Part shown: positions 10,901 through 22,687 of the stretch, piece by piece
Layout: each line of letters opens with the position of its first letter
Numbering within the stretch: the first letter of the stretch is position 1
NCBI GenBank assembly: GCA_947034885.2
Contig: OX344750.2
Span: 45,370,821 to 45,434,820 of the forward strand
Direction: 5' to 3'
DNA length: 64,000 nt
Source: Thuidium tamariscinum
Taxonomy: Eukaryota > Streptophyta > Bryopsida > Hypnales > Thuidiaceae
Program-made: the position numbers and the translations under genes
The notes under the pieces: generated by a model
What the model was told of the DNA's origin: nothing
Seen by the model: the letters and a program-made list of their open reading frames with translations, nothing else
The model's database searches: none

Positions 10901-12236
10901 CCCTGCATGAGTGTCAGGAACGGCTGAAAAAATGTGCCAGGATTCAAAGAAAAAGATCTGAAACCGATGAAGAACGCAGAGTAAGGATTAGAGAAGAGCA
11001 AAAGTTCTACAAGATAAAAGATAGCAGCATTGAAGAGGTTCCGATTGTAAGGTTCAGAAATGGGCGCATCATCGACTGCGTGCCTGAGAAGTTCTCTTAT
11101 GAAATGTTAAATGTTGGAGAGTGCGTAAGGTGGCAGGTCAGCGCAGTCTATCTAGATTTTCCTGATTGTTTCTTTTTCTATTCAACCTGAATCTCCTGTC
11201 TTTGAATGTTTGAGTTGCAGTTGTCTTTCATAGTTCCCAGAAAGAACCTGACAATCGTACCTGGTTGAATATCATAGTTCAGGCGGGATGTATTTCCTCT
11301 TGCTATGGTCACTGAGAATACTCCCTGTACCTAAATAGGTTCACCAGATGTGACCCACTGCCCAATAAGGATAGCACAGCATAGGATTAAATGCCTTTAA
11401 AGATTGTTTAAGTGCTTGTGGCGCTTGCTAAATCAAATTTTGTTTGGCAGGTTCCTCTCAAGCTGGCCTGGGCACTTACGATCCACAAGTGCCAAGGTAC
11501 ACATGCAGAGAAGCATATTTGCTTTCTTTATTGGGAAACTACGTCCGTTGAATAGATTAAGGAGCCTTGCAACTGCTTCATAGTTGAATCATTTGATTAA
11601 TTGCTTTCTGTCTTGTTAATGTTGCTTGTGTGTCTTGCAAGAGATGATTATTAGTGGTCATTGGTTGCAGGAATGACCCTGGACTATGTAAAAGTCACTC
11701 TCGCCGGTATTTTTGCGGAGGGTCAAGTCTATGTGGCTCTCAGTAGAGCGCGGTCGATGGAAAGCTTGGAAGTGGCTGGAACCTATAATCCCAGAGATGT
11801 TAGGTGCGCTCTGCCCTTCCAAAGTATAGAGGGCCCTAGTGTGTTTCTATTGAAACCAAATTCTCTAGAAGATCGATGCTTATGGCACAGAACCACTCTG
11901 AACCCATGCTTTGGGGATATTGGCTTGATCTGTGGCAGGGTTAGTCAAAAGGTGGTGGAGTTTTACAAGGCTCTGGCTGCTAAAGAGGTGCCCCCTATCA
12001 GCAAGTTTGTATTTCCTGCCATGACTTTTGAGATTCCTCCTGAGGAGGTGCAGGCTGGAAGAAGAAGGGTGGACGGAATCATGGTGGACGGAATAACGAA
12101 TGTGTTCTCGGGAGTCTTCCAAGAGATTCCTCCTGTAGTCTTCAAGGCGACCATTGTCACCTGTTACCATTGCAAGAAGAAAGGCCATCCTGCATCTGCT
12201 TGCAAGCTGGGACTCCAATCCATAATCACCGCATAG
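7976..12236 (+). CDS. PIF1-type DNA helicase with C-terminal CCHC zinc knuckle
   Basis: SF1B 5'-3' helicase of the PIF1/RecD-like group, which acts in genome maintenance in the nucleus or an organelle. Nine in-phase exons: 7976-8278, 8463-8634, 8828-9072, 9164-9322, 10166-10302, 10464-10686, 10804-11136, 11451-11496 and 11671-12236, giving 727 aa. The N-terminus is acidic and Pro/Ser-rich, ending in the Q-motif-like LTYEQQQVLDYV. Walker A is GSGGTGKT (107-114), motif Ia TAPTGIA (152-158), Walker B DEISM (203-207), motif III GDFFQLQPV (245-253), VFRQ (290-293), motif V LTIHKCQGMT (533-542) and motif VI VYVALSRAR (559-567). C704, C707, H712 and C717 form a CX2CX4HX4C knuckle at the very end, an unusual addition. 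The longest intron, 9323-10165, contains spurious ORFs. All helicase motifs look intact. There is no clear targeting peptide, and no Helitron Rep domain nearby. Confidence 0.92.
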
Positions 12237-13728
12237 CCTTCTCCTGTTGCTTTCATTGCAGTTGGAAAAGAGGAGGCTCCGGAGTCACAATCCCATCTTT
12301 TCGTGCACTCTCAGGGAGCTGTAGATCTCCATCCAAGATTTGACAGTCTTGATTTAGTTTAAGCGGAGAAGATTATACGTAGTTTTTGATACCGGTAATT
12401 GTTTTGGGCCTCGTGATCCCTTTTCTAATTCATGATTTTAGTAGATGAAGTCGACTTTCTCAGTGGAACCCTATTTCAAACTGCGGCATGTGAGTCTGGG
12501 GTTCCCATGAGAGCTGGGTGTGTGAATTTCTCCTTAATCCAGTGATAGGTGAGAGTTAAAGTTTCAGTATGAACATTTGAGTTGAGGGTTCCACCTTGCA
12601 ATGTTGGGCCCGTGTACTTCCAGAAAAAAAGAAGTTGGGGCACATTTGCGTCTGTAAATTTTTTAATGAGTTTCACTCACGATACCTCGTCTCTTCTATA
12701 TGAAGCCACTATCTTTGTTTTGATTCTGTTAGCACTTCTGAGTATTGACTGCATGAGAAGATATGTAATCTGTTGGCAGGATAGTGAAGGCATTTTACCA
12801 CACCATACTAGGAAATGGAAGCTCCACTTCCACCAAGTCGGTCTAAGGCCAATCCACAAGGCCTGAGTAATAAAAAATAAGTTTGTTTACCCATTTCATG
12901 GTCTTCCAAGCAAGAGTGCCTAGAAGAAACACTGCTTCTTCTTTGCCAGGTCATCCCTTTGTGCGCTACTGTACGTAGGCATGCTCAACGGAGGAAAAAA
13001 CCCTCAATCTCTCTTGCAAGTGCCACTTGCTCTAAATGGCACATCAATAAAGTGCTTCCACTTCATTGCCTTTCCTGTAATTTGCCTCAAGGTGTTCTTG
13101 TAATCTTCCTCAAGGTGTGGTAGGAACAATACACTGCATGCAGGGATGATATGCACCACAACAGTAAGCCATTCAAATCATGGAGTGAACTGATAGGCAG
13201 TAAAAGAAATTCCCGAAACTTCCAACATTGACAAGAAAACGAAGCCAGTCATGCTTGATAAAATAAAATCTGTACAGAAGGAATTAGCAACTTTTTCCCG
13301 GAATGAATACATGAAACCTATGGCATCAAGATGGAGACTAGAACTAGCAGTCGGTATTTACTTTAGCAGTTTCAAAGTTCCAAAGATCTCCCATTAATAT
13401 TCGACATTCTCGTAAGAGGCAACCAGAAATTGTCCCTTGCAGTAAAGGAGCCGGAGCGGCCTCCACAAATTGCTTCACCAGCATCCCCTTGAATCTCAAA
13501 TTACGCAAAGGAAACGCGAGGGCCATTCACAACAGGGCGTACAACGTATTGGCGATATTGCGGTTCTCGAGTACCAATCCACAAAACAGGGCGAACACGG
13601 TAGCAATGAATCCCATGGCCTAATGAACCCTAGACTACAACACCACTTGATGTTAAGCTTCTTTCGTGACAAGCACTAGCCATAGCCAATCGCTCAGGGC
13701 TCGGATTTCAAACCCAAATACCACGGCG
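12237..13728. other. Intergenic region between two converging genes
   Basis: This should hold the 3' UTR of the PIF1-like gene on the left and of the minus-strand membrane-protein gene on the right. Short ORFs on both strands show no family features. Base composition is intermediate and I see no repeat structure. Confidence 0.4.
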
Positions 13729-14295
13729 TCAGAGCAAGAAGATGAGCACACCGAGAAGGATGGCAGCGATGACAGCGTACTTCAAAGCCGAGAACGTGAT
13801 GGCTGCGGCCACCAACACCAACTGCCACCCGATCAAAACGACAGCATACAGGAACAACCCAGTCAAAACGAGAGCGAGCGCATTCTCCACGCTCGGCTCC
13901 AGCACATCCCTCCACCGAAACTCCACTCGTCCTTCCAGAAACGAATCCAAGTCCTCCAGCTCCTGCCGACCCCTGGGATCCTCCTTCCACGTCTCCCTAA
14001 ACCCTAATTTCATCGCTCCCACTCCCCATGCCCTCTGCCACAAAGGTCTCCTCCGTTGGGCTTCCGCTTCTTCCTTCGAAACCCCTAATGAAGAGGCGGA
14101 GACTTCTTCTTCTTCGCCTCCGTTTCCTTGCCTGGCTCGACCCGAAACTGTGCCAATTCGGTAACCCTCGCACGAGCATTTGCTGCTACGAAAGAATGCC
14201 TGTTTCTGAATGCTCAAAGAGTGAGGAGAGATTGGAAACTCCTGGGTAAGTGAAGTAGGCAGCGAGAGAGCGCTGCGGAGTTGCAAGGACTCCAT
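13729..14295 (-). CDS. Predicted plastid-targeted membrane protein, C-terminal hydrophobic hairpin
   Basis: Single-exon frame of 188 aa starting at the ATG at 14295; the open frame runs five codons further upstream without an ATG. The N-terminal 50 or so residues are rich in Ser, Leu, Gln and Arg and poor in acidic residues (MESLQLRSALSLPTSLTQE...), as in chloroplast transit peptides. The middle is charged, with EEEEV and RRRPLWQRAW segments. The last 52 residues are almost entirely hydrophobic and would form two closely spaced membrane helices, from about 138-160 and 165-188, ending LLGVLIFLL. I do not recognise the family by name. It is the only intronless gene among the well-supported ones. 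High GC and a strong protein-like pattern make it likely to be real. Confidence 0.7.
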   Translation of the reverse strand: MESLQLRSALSLPTSLTQEFPISPHSLSIQKQAFFRSSKCSCEGYRIGTVSGRARQGNGGEEEEVSASSLGVSKEEAEAQRRRPLWQRAWGVGAMKLGFRETWKEDPRGRQELEDLDSFLEGRVEFRWRDVLEPSVENALALVLTGLFLYAVVLIGWQLVLVAAAITFSALKYAVIAAILLGVLIFLL

Positions 14296-14477
14296 GGCGA
14301 AGTCCAACAATGAGCAACTGGATATGATCTCTGCAAAAAATTCATTCTCGGATCCACCGTCGTTGCCGAGAGGAAGAAGCTCGATATCGGTCTCGCACTA
14401 GGCGAATCGCCCAGATACCCCCATCCTGAAAAATGACAAGACAAGGCCTCCTCTGAATCCACTTGTAAGTAAAGTAG

Positions 14478-14598
14478 ACACACACCATTCCTGTCCCTAT
14501 ACGAATTCCTCCCTCATGTACCGGTGGTGCACATTTGTTTTCTAGAATGTTTTCATTGGTACATGAGGGTGGAATTGTGTGTATGAACGGGTGTACTT
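14478..14598. repeat. Short hairpin or MITE-like inverted repeat
   Basis: AATTCCTCCCTCATGTACC at about 14500-14518 pairs with GGTACATGAGGGTGGAATT at about 14550-14568. Looser pairing extends outward through 'acacac' and 'gtgtgt' sequences. Total length is about 120 bp with no coding content. It lies just upstream of the membrane-protein gene. Confidence 0.6.
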
Positions 14599-16242
14599 AT
14601 CTTAGGGCTTGCAACAAAATTTGTTTAGGTTAAATTCAAGAGCTTTTTATACTATGGTAGTCATTGAAAGACATTTGTAATTTTCATTTTTAAAAACCCA
14701 AATAGTACATAATTTTATCTTATAATACATGCACATTGAAAATTTGAGAATGTCATAGAAAGACAACACTGAATGCAAATAGCATGTGAGTTTGTAACCA
14801 ATCAAACCTTGATATATTGAAGTGAAAGAAAAAATAGAAGTTATGAGGTGTATAAAAGATGACATGGCAATGAAAAGAGTTCCTCTAACAGACTATTGTT
14901 TAGAACTCAAGTTTATATCATGAAAGAAGATGAAGAATTTTTATTTACTACTTAGAGTAGGTGGACTACATCAAATTGATGTTGGTTGCTTCTAGCATAT
15001 TGTGCAATAATGCCCCTGTTGTTGCAGACAAAGGATGAGAAATGAAGAAATTTGCATTGAAAATGCACTTAGTTTGTCACCTAATCTTCCATCTTTGTAT
15101 CTAATCCAATAAAATGAATGACATAAATTTACAACTAGAAAAGGATATGTGGTTTATTATTTTCTTATAGTCTTTGGGGCATCACTACAAGACCTTGAAC
15201 AAAATATTCTATCTTCCAACAATTTCCAAAAAATCTCTTATAATTCCCTCTAATACCACCCATCCAAATCTAGATCTTTTTTCTTGAAGAGAAGTATTAG
15301 CCTAGTCTTCATGAAAAGTTTTATGAGTTTAACAACCAAACAAGTTGTGTAGGAACAAGTCAGCTATTGACTATTATCTTTTCCTCCTCGCAAAACCAAG
15401 TTCATCATAGCTTTCAACATCCTTCACTCATACGCAAAGAGATTGAATATAGACCTTTCAGAGACCTACATACAGGTACTCAAAGTGAGTAACCCTAGTG
15501 GATAAAGCCACAATTGTTAGCCACCCTCTCTTTTTTAAATCACCCTTCAACATGTGACAATTAGAGTGACAGGAAAAGTCTATGAGCACAAAGTTGTTGA
15601 CCTAGATGCCTCATGGGTGCATAAGGAGACTTTCCACATGATCTCTTTCAACAAGCACTTACTGTACAAGAGGCTCTATCCCTTGGGCATTGGCAATGCA
15701 AAACTTACTCCCCTTCAATCCAGAGCCAACAAATTTGACTGTATATGCTATTGATGTATGTAAGGGGCGATTGTTGATGCAAAATCTACACACATCTGCA
15801 ATACAAATTGCTGGCTTTGGATCCTTACAAGCAGAATAGTCAACTCTTTGTGACCCCTATCTACAACAGTAGGACAAAGACAGTGAGTGAGGAACAAATG
15901 GAATGAAAACGTCGAGTGCCTCCAAATTTCCAAGTAATAAGAACATTGATTACATTAATCATGTGTTGAATCCAATGTGCAAGTGTACTACCTAGTATGC
16001 AGCTTTGAGCTGATCTGTTGGTAATAATTACAATACCCGAGTGAGTGGCTCAATTTGGGAAAGTCTAACTCGAATTTGAAAGGCTCAAATTCGGGTAACA
16101 AATCTGTGTGAGTGATATCTATCAACCTCCCGTTGATAATGTCGCTACTGCAGAGCCTAACAAGTTAATGTACATTCTCTGCTGAGTGGGCAGATTAAAC
16201 CCGAATAATCTGAAAATAATCCTTACGAATCTAATGTGTATT
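14599..16242. other. AT-rich intergenic region
   Basis: No gene is recognised. A 66-codon frame at 15554-15754 is followed near 15760 by a purine-rich 'gtaaggggcgattgttgatg', which vaguely recalls a retrotransposon polypurine tract and LTR start. No second LTR or coding domain supports this. The right edge is the 3' flank of the transporter gene. Confidence 0.35.
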
Positions 16243-18642
16243 TTACAATGACTTCAGGAAGTAGCCTGTGCTAAGACCTGCAGGACCACCTCCAGGGTGG
16301 ATTGCTGGTTCCAGAAGGTTAAACAGGTTCGTTGAAACAGCAACCACGCTGGAGAGAATCGCCAAGATCACCATCACCACGGCCTCTTGCTTGTCTCTCT
16401 TGGTTGCCAACAAGGGCTTGTCCCTGGAAGACAAACGAGATTCGCAAAAGTGAGAAAACAGCACTTCAGGTATTGATAGCACACACGGAAAACAATTGAA
16501 TTGAGATTCACAGAGCAAGCTAGTCCGTCACTAGGGCCAATTAGAATTAGGGTAGGGCGAACTAATTCTAAAGCGCCAAGCTAATGATATCCAACAAGAA
16601 GCTCATCAAATCTTGCTGATCGACAAAAAGAATCTGAAACGAGAGGGGGTAACTTACTTGAGCAAGACGAGAGCAGGGAAGATGAACCCCAAGCAAACAG
16701 TGGCGGTAGCACCGGTGAACTGGAACACGACCCAAATGTTGGGCACCACTGCCGAGCCGAAGAAGACGCTGCAGACGAGGAAGCCGGTGACGAGGGCGAA
16801 GCGGAGGCTGTCGTGGGCGAGAGGGGAGGCTCTGGGGAAGAGAATGGCGTCCAGGTTGAGGCGAAGGGAGAAGTTGAGCAGCGGGAAGACCAACATTATG
16901 TGCACGGCGTAGCTGATCCGGACGATGACGCACAGGGCATGGGAGAATGGCACTCCTAGATCAGTGTCAAAGTTGGACAAGATGTCATCTCCTGTTGCAT
17001 CCCCAAACAAAAGGTACCCGAACGTGGCTGTGCAGAGGTAGATGGCGCCGCACAGGAACATCGACCAGCGCACTACCTGCTGCATCTTCTCATCGGAAGC
17101 ATCCGCCGTTCCAGCCAACTCGTTTGCAATTGGATGTACTGTAGTAATCAGTTTTAGCAAATTAGCACAAGATTTAGGGTTTCGTACTAGCCTGCACACA
17201 TTTCAAAAGATCTAAATACAACAGGTAGAGCAAAAGGATGTACGAGAAGAAGTGGAGTGGAGAGAGTGTAAAAAATTGTTATACCATTGTGGTGGCAAAT
17301 GTAGGCAGTCATGATGACGGGAATGACGGTGAAGAGACGCCAGAATGACTTCTGGTCATGAACGTCGGGAGTGAACCTCGGCCAAGGAATGTCGCCAGCC
17401 ACCAATTTCCACATCGTCACCCCAGCGACGATCACCACAAACACCACCGCCAGTGCCACGGACAATGCGGATGTCCACTTCAAAGAGTCTGCGAGAATCA
17501 CAGCCGCAACATTCAACCTCGGTGACATCACAAGAGCCTTTTCAAAACTCCCGGAGATCAAGTCATTCAAGGAAAATGCAAAGAAAAGAGATGGTGCTGA
17601 ATTGCGTACCGACATGTCGCAACGAGACGAGAGGCAGTAGCACTACAACCGTGATGGTGAAGAGAACAAAGGTGCGCTCGTTCCACCATGTTGCACCGCC
17701 AGCCCACTCTTCAAGTACTCCAGTGTAATGCTCTCCTGCTCCCGAAGTTCCTGACAACACATCACCTGCACCGACAAAAACAAATCCAAAACCATCAGTT
17801 CCAATTTCTCCTCAGATACATAAACCCTAGCATTCACAGGCAAGCAAACAACGCCACCTGAGGTAGAGGATACTAAAATCGTTAGGGACCTGGTCTTGTG
17901 CTACCAAAGGCAAATCATCTTTTCATACACTTGGTTGGCATTCATTAGCAAGTTGAGTGTAAGCGAGGCTTGGCTGGATTTATAGTTGCCAACTGTAAGA
18001 GGTCTACAACCTCTCACTTACAAAGATTGCAAGGAGTTCATACGTAGTGAATAAGTGGTGAAAGAATTGATCTCAACAGATTTGATTGTTGTACCCAAAG
18101 ATCTCACCACAAAAAACACATTTGGGAATATGATCAAAGTAACGCAAATGGTATCATATATGTTAGTTCCTCAATACCATGGTAAGAAATGAGCTTGCTA
18201 TGAAGCGGTACCAGGATTTACCGATAATGATCAAGTAAACGATGAGGATGCCGAAGTTGTTGATGATGATACAGAGCTGCACGAGGGCACGGCCGAGAGC
18301 GCCGAACGCGTCGCCCATCAAGCCGCCGTACGAGCGGGCGCCCGACGGGCTTGAGTAGCGCAGCATGATTTGAATAGAATTCTCGCTCAAAATCCCCATA
18401 ACGATTATGCTCACGATCCCGAGCGGCAAGCCCAGTACCTTCATGGTGGCCGGCAGCGCCATGATCCCGGCGCCCACGACGGTGGTGGACAGGTTAAACA
18501 CCCCGCTAGACACCGACGCCTCGCGGTAGTCGTCGTACACATCCTCCTCCACCAGCAGATCCTGCCTCTTGCTCGGCAGCAACGGCGTCCTCTCTGTCTG
18601 CGCCATGCCCACGTACTCTTTCCTCGGCGAGTCGTCTGCCAT
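16243..18642 (-). CDS. AVT6-type (SLC38-like) amino-acid transporter
   Basis: Member of the amino acid/auxin permease superfamily, closest in pattern to plant AVT6 vacuolar exporters of acidic amino acids; the substrate here is inferred. Five in-phase exons: 18222-18642, 17610-17765, 17285-17488, 16658-17138 and 16243-16423, giving 480 aa. The acidic, Pro-rich cytosolic N-terminus includes TPLLPS, a possible dileucine-type sorting motif. TM1 carries FNLSTTVVGAGIMALP (49-64), the family signature. SYGGLMGDAFG, SLKWTSALSVALAVVF, FTVIPVIMTAYICHHN, VHPIANEL, YLLFGD, LSNFDTDLGVPFSHAL and VFQFTGATATVCLGFIFPA follow in the expected order, with about 11 membrane segments in all. All junctions use GT-AG and keep phase. 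The start was set at the ATG at 18642 because the frame upstream offers no other ATG. Confidence 0.93.
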
Positions 18643-19804
18643 CGTTACCCACTTCAAAATTGGATTGTTGCTCCCAAAACAGCAAAATCACGCGCTACGA
18701 TTTCCTCCTGGCTTCGATTCGCCCAAATGAGCTCAAATCTTGCCAGTACGGTCAATTTCACAACGCATGAACAACCCAAAGGATCCGCTGTTGTAACAAT
18801 CTCGATACTAGGATTCACCAAATAGTTGAGGCGACGATGTTGACGAAAGAAAAGACGCGTTGTGTGCACTTGTGAAAGAACAATTTCCTGCGCAACGAAG
18901 GTGGGCGGCCACAGGAAGAGTGCTGGAGACGACAATGGCGAGAGCTAGCTTGGTTCCGTCGGGGGTTCCGTGAAGCACTCTCAACTCAAGACGTACCTTG
19001 CAAGGACCACAAATCCTACACATGTCCTAACTTACACACGTACGCTCCAGTCAGACAATCGTGACAATTTGTATCCCAAGAATACCCACTCAAGCGTCGG
19101 AGAGGCACGAACGCGGCGTCTCAAACAAATGTACCCAAAACAAGCTCTAAACCTGGAACCTGGAATCGCGAACTCGTATATGATAATCTTGCGCGAAGTG
19201 TGAGAATGATGCAGAATCTCTACTTATGTAAATCGACCGGCCAGCAAACCGGGAGAATCGGAATCCCTTCCAACCGTCCAACTTACGAACGCACATGCAC
19301 AATGTTACGTATCGCGCCAGCACGCTTCCTCGATTATGAAGACTAAGTAAACCAGAAGAGACTGCGAGTGGGGTTTACAATGCACTCAGTCAACGAAATT
19401 CAATGCAGTTTGCGGTCGGCACAAGAGTGCAAAGGCCCTACCACAACCACGACTGCGACGTGAATGATAAATGGAACTATGGAAATAATAGCAAGCGAAG
19501 ATGACCTTGGTTTAAATAGAAAGGTGTGATGCTTTTGACACACTCCATTCGACGAATATGACCCACGACTGCACAGAGAGAAACACAGACCGTAAGTAAG
19601 AACTGGAGGCTGGCAACAGACCTCGCAATTGCCTATCGTTCTGGAAATGGGGCCCAGCATATACTCCTGGACGTTCGGACTCATCAGAAATGCAGAATGC
19701 TTGAAGGAGATTCAATGAACAGCCGGCGCAGTCAGCGGAAGGGACCCACTGCCGGTCAATTCTTGTGCTTTACCCTACGTGAGGATCGGATTCGGTAGTA
19801 AATT
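18643..19804. other. 5' flank of the transporter gene, GC-moderate
   Basis: The region upstream of the minus-strand ATG at 18642 probably holds its 5' UTR and promoter. Short ORFs on both strands do not resemble known proteins. I see no repeats before the tandem array that starts near 19805. Confidence 0.35.
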
Positions 19805-20122
19805 ACGGAATTTTTATCTACGAGGACTCGTGTCATGTTTTGAATGGATTAAGGTACCGTCGACCAGTCAAAATCTGACATGGCACTTCCTACGGAATGT
19901 TGAGAACTTTTGCCTCCAGGGACTCATGTCATCTTTTGATTGGTCTAGGGTGACGTGGATCAGTTAGTGCACAATCTGACATAGAAATGCGATCTGGCAT
20001 GCGGCACTTCCCACCGAATGTTTTTAGAACTTTTGTCTGCAGGGACTCATGGCATCTGTTGATTGGACCAGTCAGTGTCATAATCTGACATGGAAATTCA
20101 ATCTGACATGTCACCTCCTACC
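19805..20122. repeat. Imperfect tandem repeat, three units of about 95-120 bp
   Basis: Three consecutive units share the order 'gaatttt/gaacttttg', 'gaggactcgtgtcat' or 'agggactcatgtcat', 'ttttgattgg', 'accagt' and 'aatctgacatgg'. The first unit is the most diverged. Units two and three also share 'cggcacttcccacc'-like joints. No open frame spans the units. They lie about 1.2 kb upstream of the transporter start codon. Confidence 0.75.
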
Positions 20123-20982
20123 TACGGTGCATGTTTATTTCCATTGTAAACTAACTTCACTGATTAGGGTCTTTAATGGACCAAAAAATTAAAGGGACTT
20201 ATTATGAAAAATTATAGATGTTTGAAACGTTATGTACAGCACCTGGACGCTTCAGTACACTTCAGTAGCTAATTAGCTGTTGATGTACAACAAAAAGAGA
20301 TATATATGTAATGTAGAATGCCAGTTACGGAGTAACTAGTATGGGTTCCTTCAAAAAAACCATTCGATGTTACTAAGAAACTACTGTAACAGACAACCTC
20401 ACTAACCATTCCAGGGTTGAGAAAGACCCAAAATAGCTTCTAAGACGACACGTGGTGACCCCTTTCTTTCGTTGCAGCTTTCAGGGTCGTGTGGTTGTAA
20501 ACTTTAGTTGGGACTTGGGAGTTGGGAATGAACTACCAATTTCAGATCAGATTCCGATTCTCATCAACGACCTTTGTACAGTACATCGATTGGCGTGTAA
20601 CTGCCGCGACAAGAAACCTGGCTGATGCGTATTCGGTGGTCCTGGAGACGAGGTCCATGAAACTTTACTCTGGACCTCATATCAAGGTAACGAATCCAAC
20701 CATCGCCATGACTGGGCGGCATTGCACATGGGCGGTTGCTTGCAACTGCAAACCTATCCGCAAGCCTGATGAGACTCCGTCTGAGAGAGCCGACAGCGGC
20801 GAGACAAAAAAGTCCTGAATCTGTGTGTGATTCTACCTCCGTTGCTGTAACTTGGTTCTGTCTCAAGCAGCTTCTGCTGAATATTCAATTGCGAAATAGA
20901 CTGACCCGATGCACATCGATCGGGATATCGATCGTCGCGGAATGACGGGGTTCTGAAAATTCTCAATGGTGAGCCTGCTTAC

Positions 20983-21110
20983 CTCTTCCATGGAATTGGG
21001 TTCTTTCGGCTCTGCTTGCAAAACAATCAGGTGGCCAGTTCGGGATACTGCTACTGTTAGTGAGCCGGGATCAGTTTCCACAAGCCGAAGTTTCCAAACT
21101 GCATTTGCAT
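20983..21110 (-). pseudogene. Doubtful orphan exon or gene fragment
   Basis: On the minus strand a frame reads ...KLRLVETDPGSLTVAVS and RTGHLIVLQAEPKEPNSMEE and ends precisely at a good donor (GAG|GTAAGC). Downstream candidate exons at about 20564-20866 (including LIRLADRFAVASN) cannot be joined in one frame without stops, and no start exon is evident. The amino-acid pattern looks protein-like but I do not recognise a family. It may be an eroded gene, or part of a gene with exons I could not place. Confidence 0.3.
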
Positions 21111-21139
21111 TGCCATAAGCTTATTTGTATTGGGCAATG

Positions 21140-21958
21140 CCCGCCCGAGGAGGAGACTCTATGTAAATGTCAACCCAAATTTTGGAGTTTGCACCTTACA
21201 TAGCGGTCCAGGTGAAAAGAATATATTTTTAAAATAGACATGGAAATTGTTGGGAGTATACTTTTTATTTTTAGCTAGGCATCTTCCAAATCACATTTGC
21301 CAACTTTAATTAATTGTTTGTGATAGAATGTGAACTTGACCACTAAGTGTGGTATTCACTTACATTGATTTATCATATTAGCAAAAGAGGAAAATTAGTT
21401 TTAGTATAAACTTTTATTTTAATATAAGTTGAAATAATATAGTAGTATTTCAATATAGAATTATAGATTACTTTAAAATAGGTTTGAATTTGATGGATCA
21501 GTGTCAAATACACACTATTAGGATAAACAACTACAACAAACCTTAGAAGTTGTGCATTGATTATCTAATAGTGAACAATAATTTCTTGCATTTTATCTTC
21601 ACCTAAAAGTAACTACGCAAAGTCAAAAGTTTTTTTTGGACATGAATTTAATAGATTAAGACCTAAAGCTCTTCTTTCATTGGTTGTAATATCTAAATAT
21701 ACTAATCTCTATACATACTATCTTTTAGGTGGATAGTTGGGTAGATAGTGAGGTAGAGGTATCCACTCAAAAGACAATGAAGTAGATTTTTTATTTTATT
21801 AACACCTCCACCCAAAATTTTTATTTTATTACCCACCAACTGAAATCATCATAGATGATTCAGTTTCCTATGCCCCATTGTATACACATGCATATTTGTA
21901 TTTTTGTTGAGCAGTTTCTCCACCAATCAATATAAGATATAATTATCTTGTATTAAAG
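21140..21958. other. AT-rich desert
   Basis: No coding exon or recognisable element was found. It contains T-rich tracts and 'ggatagttgggtagatagtg'-type low-complexity sequence near 21730. Confidence 0.4.
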
Positions 21959-22687
21959 GTGATTGCAAGAAACACTTCACGTTCTTGTCTCAAAAATGTA
22001 GTTTTGGGATTAGCACTCGCAGAACTACATGATACTACCAATACCATGTATTAGCAAAGCGCTTGCAAATCTAAATTGTCAATTTAAGGTTCTTATGGAT
22101 CCCCACCATCAATTCAATCCTATACAGTTTTATACAGTCCTATAAACTGCTACAAAATAAAGGCCACTGATAGTAGAAAATAGCAAAAAAGGGATCTATG
22201 GACCTTTTCATTTTTAGTAATTCAAAAAAAATTCAAAAAATTATCTTAAGAAAATTAATTTTTTTAGGTGAAGATTGTGCTCACATTGCAGTAAAGAATT
22301 TCTCTAGGGAATTTTTTTTCCTCTTCATAGCCTTTGCCCCCATATGTACAACATACATGTTATTATTTTCATAAAAACTCATTGTCAATCCTTGTAATAT
22401 TAGTAGACCTCCAACTTGTCTAATTTGTGGTTTAAAGTTTAGATTTTTGGATAAAAAATAGCACTAAAACCCTCCAAAATGGCCAAGGAAGATACCCAAT
22501 CGGGGGCAAGTTAAAATAGTAAACTAATTTTTTTTAATTAAAAAAAATATTCAACATCTAAAACTTCTACATGTACCTTCATTTCAAATTTCAAGCCAAA
22601 AGGACAAAAGATGCAAAAGTTATGAGCAAAAAACTACCTATTAGAAGTCAAGGGGACAAAAAAAGGACAAGTGTTTCTTGTAATCAC
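21959..22687. mobile_element. TIR element of about 730 bp without coding capacity
   Basis: The left end GTGATTGCAAGAAACACTT (from 21959) matches the reverse complement of the right end, GTGATTACAAGAAACACTT (to 22687), with one mismatch in 19. The interior is AT-rich and has no ORF of note. The flanks ATTAAAG and GCTTAAG are similar but not identical, so a target-site duplication is uncertain. The superfamily is not assigned. Confidence 0.65.

Noticed and set aside
15554-15780. Copia-like fragment with polypurine tract
   Set aside because: No reverse transcriptase, integrase or paired LTR; the resemblance rests on a few bases.
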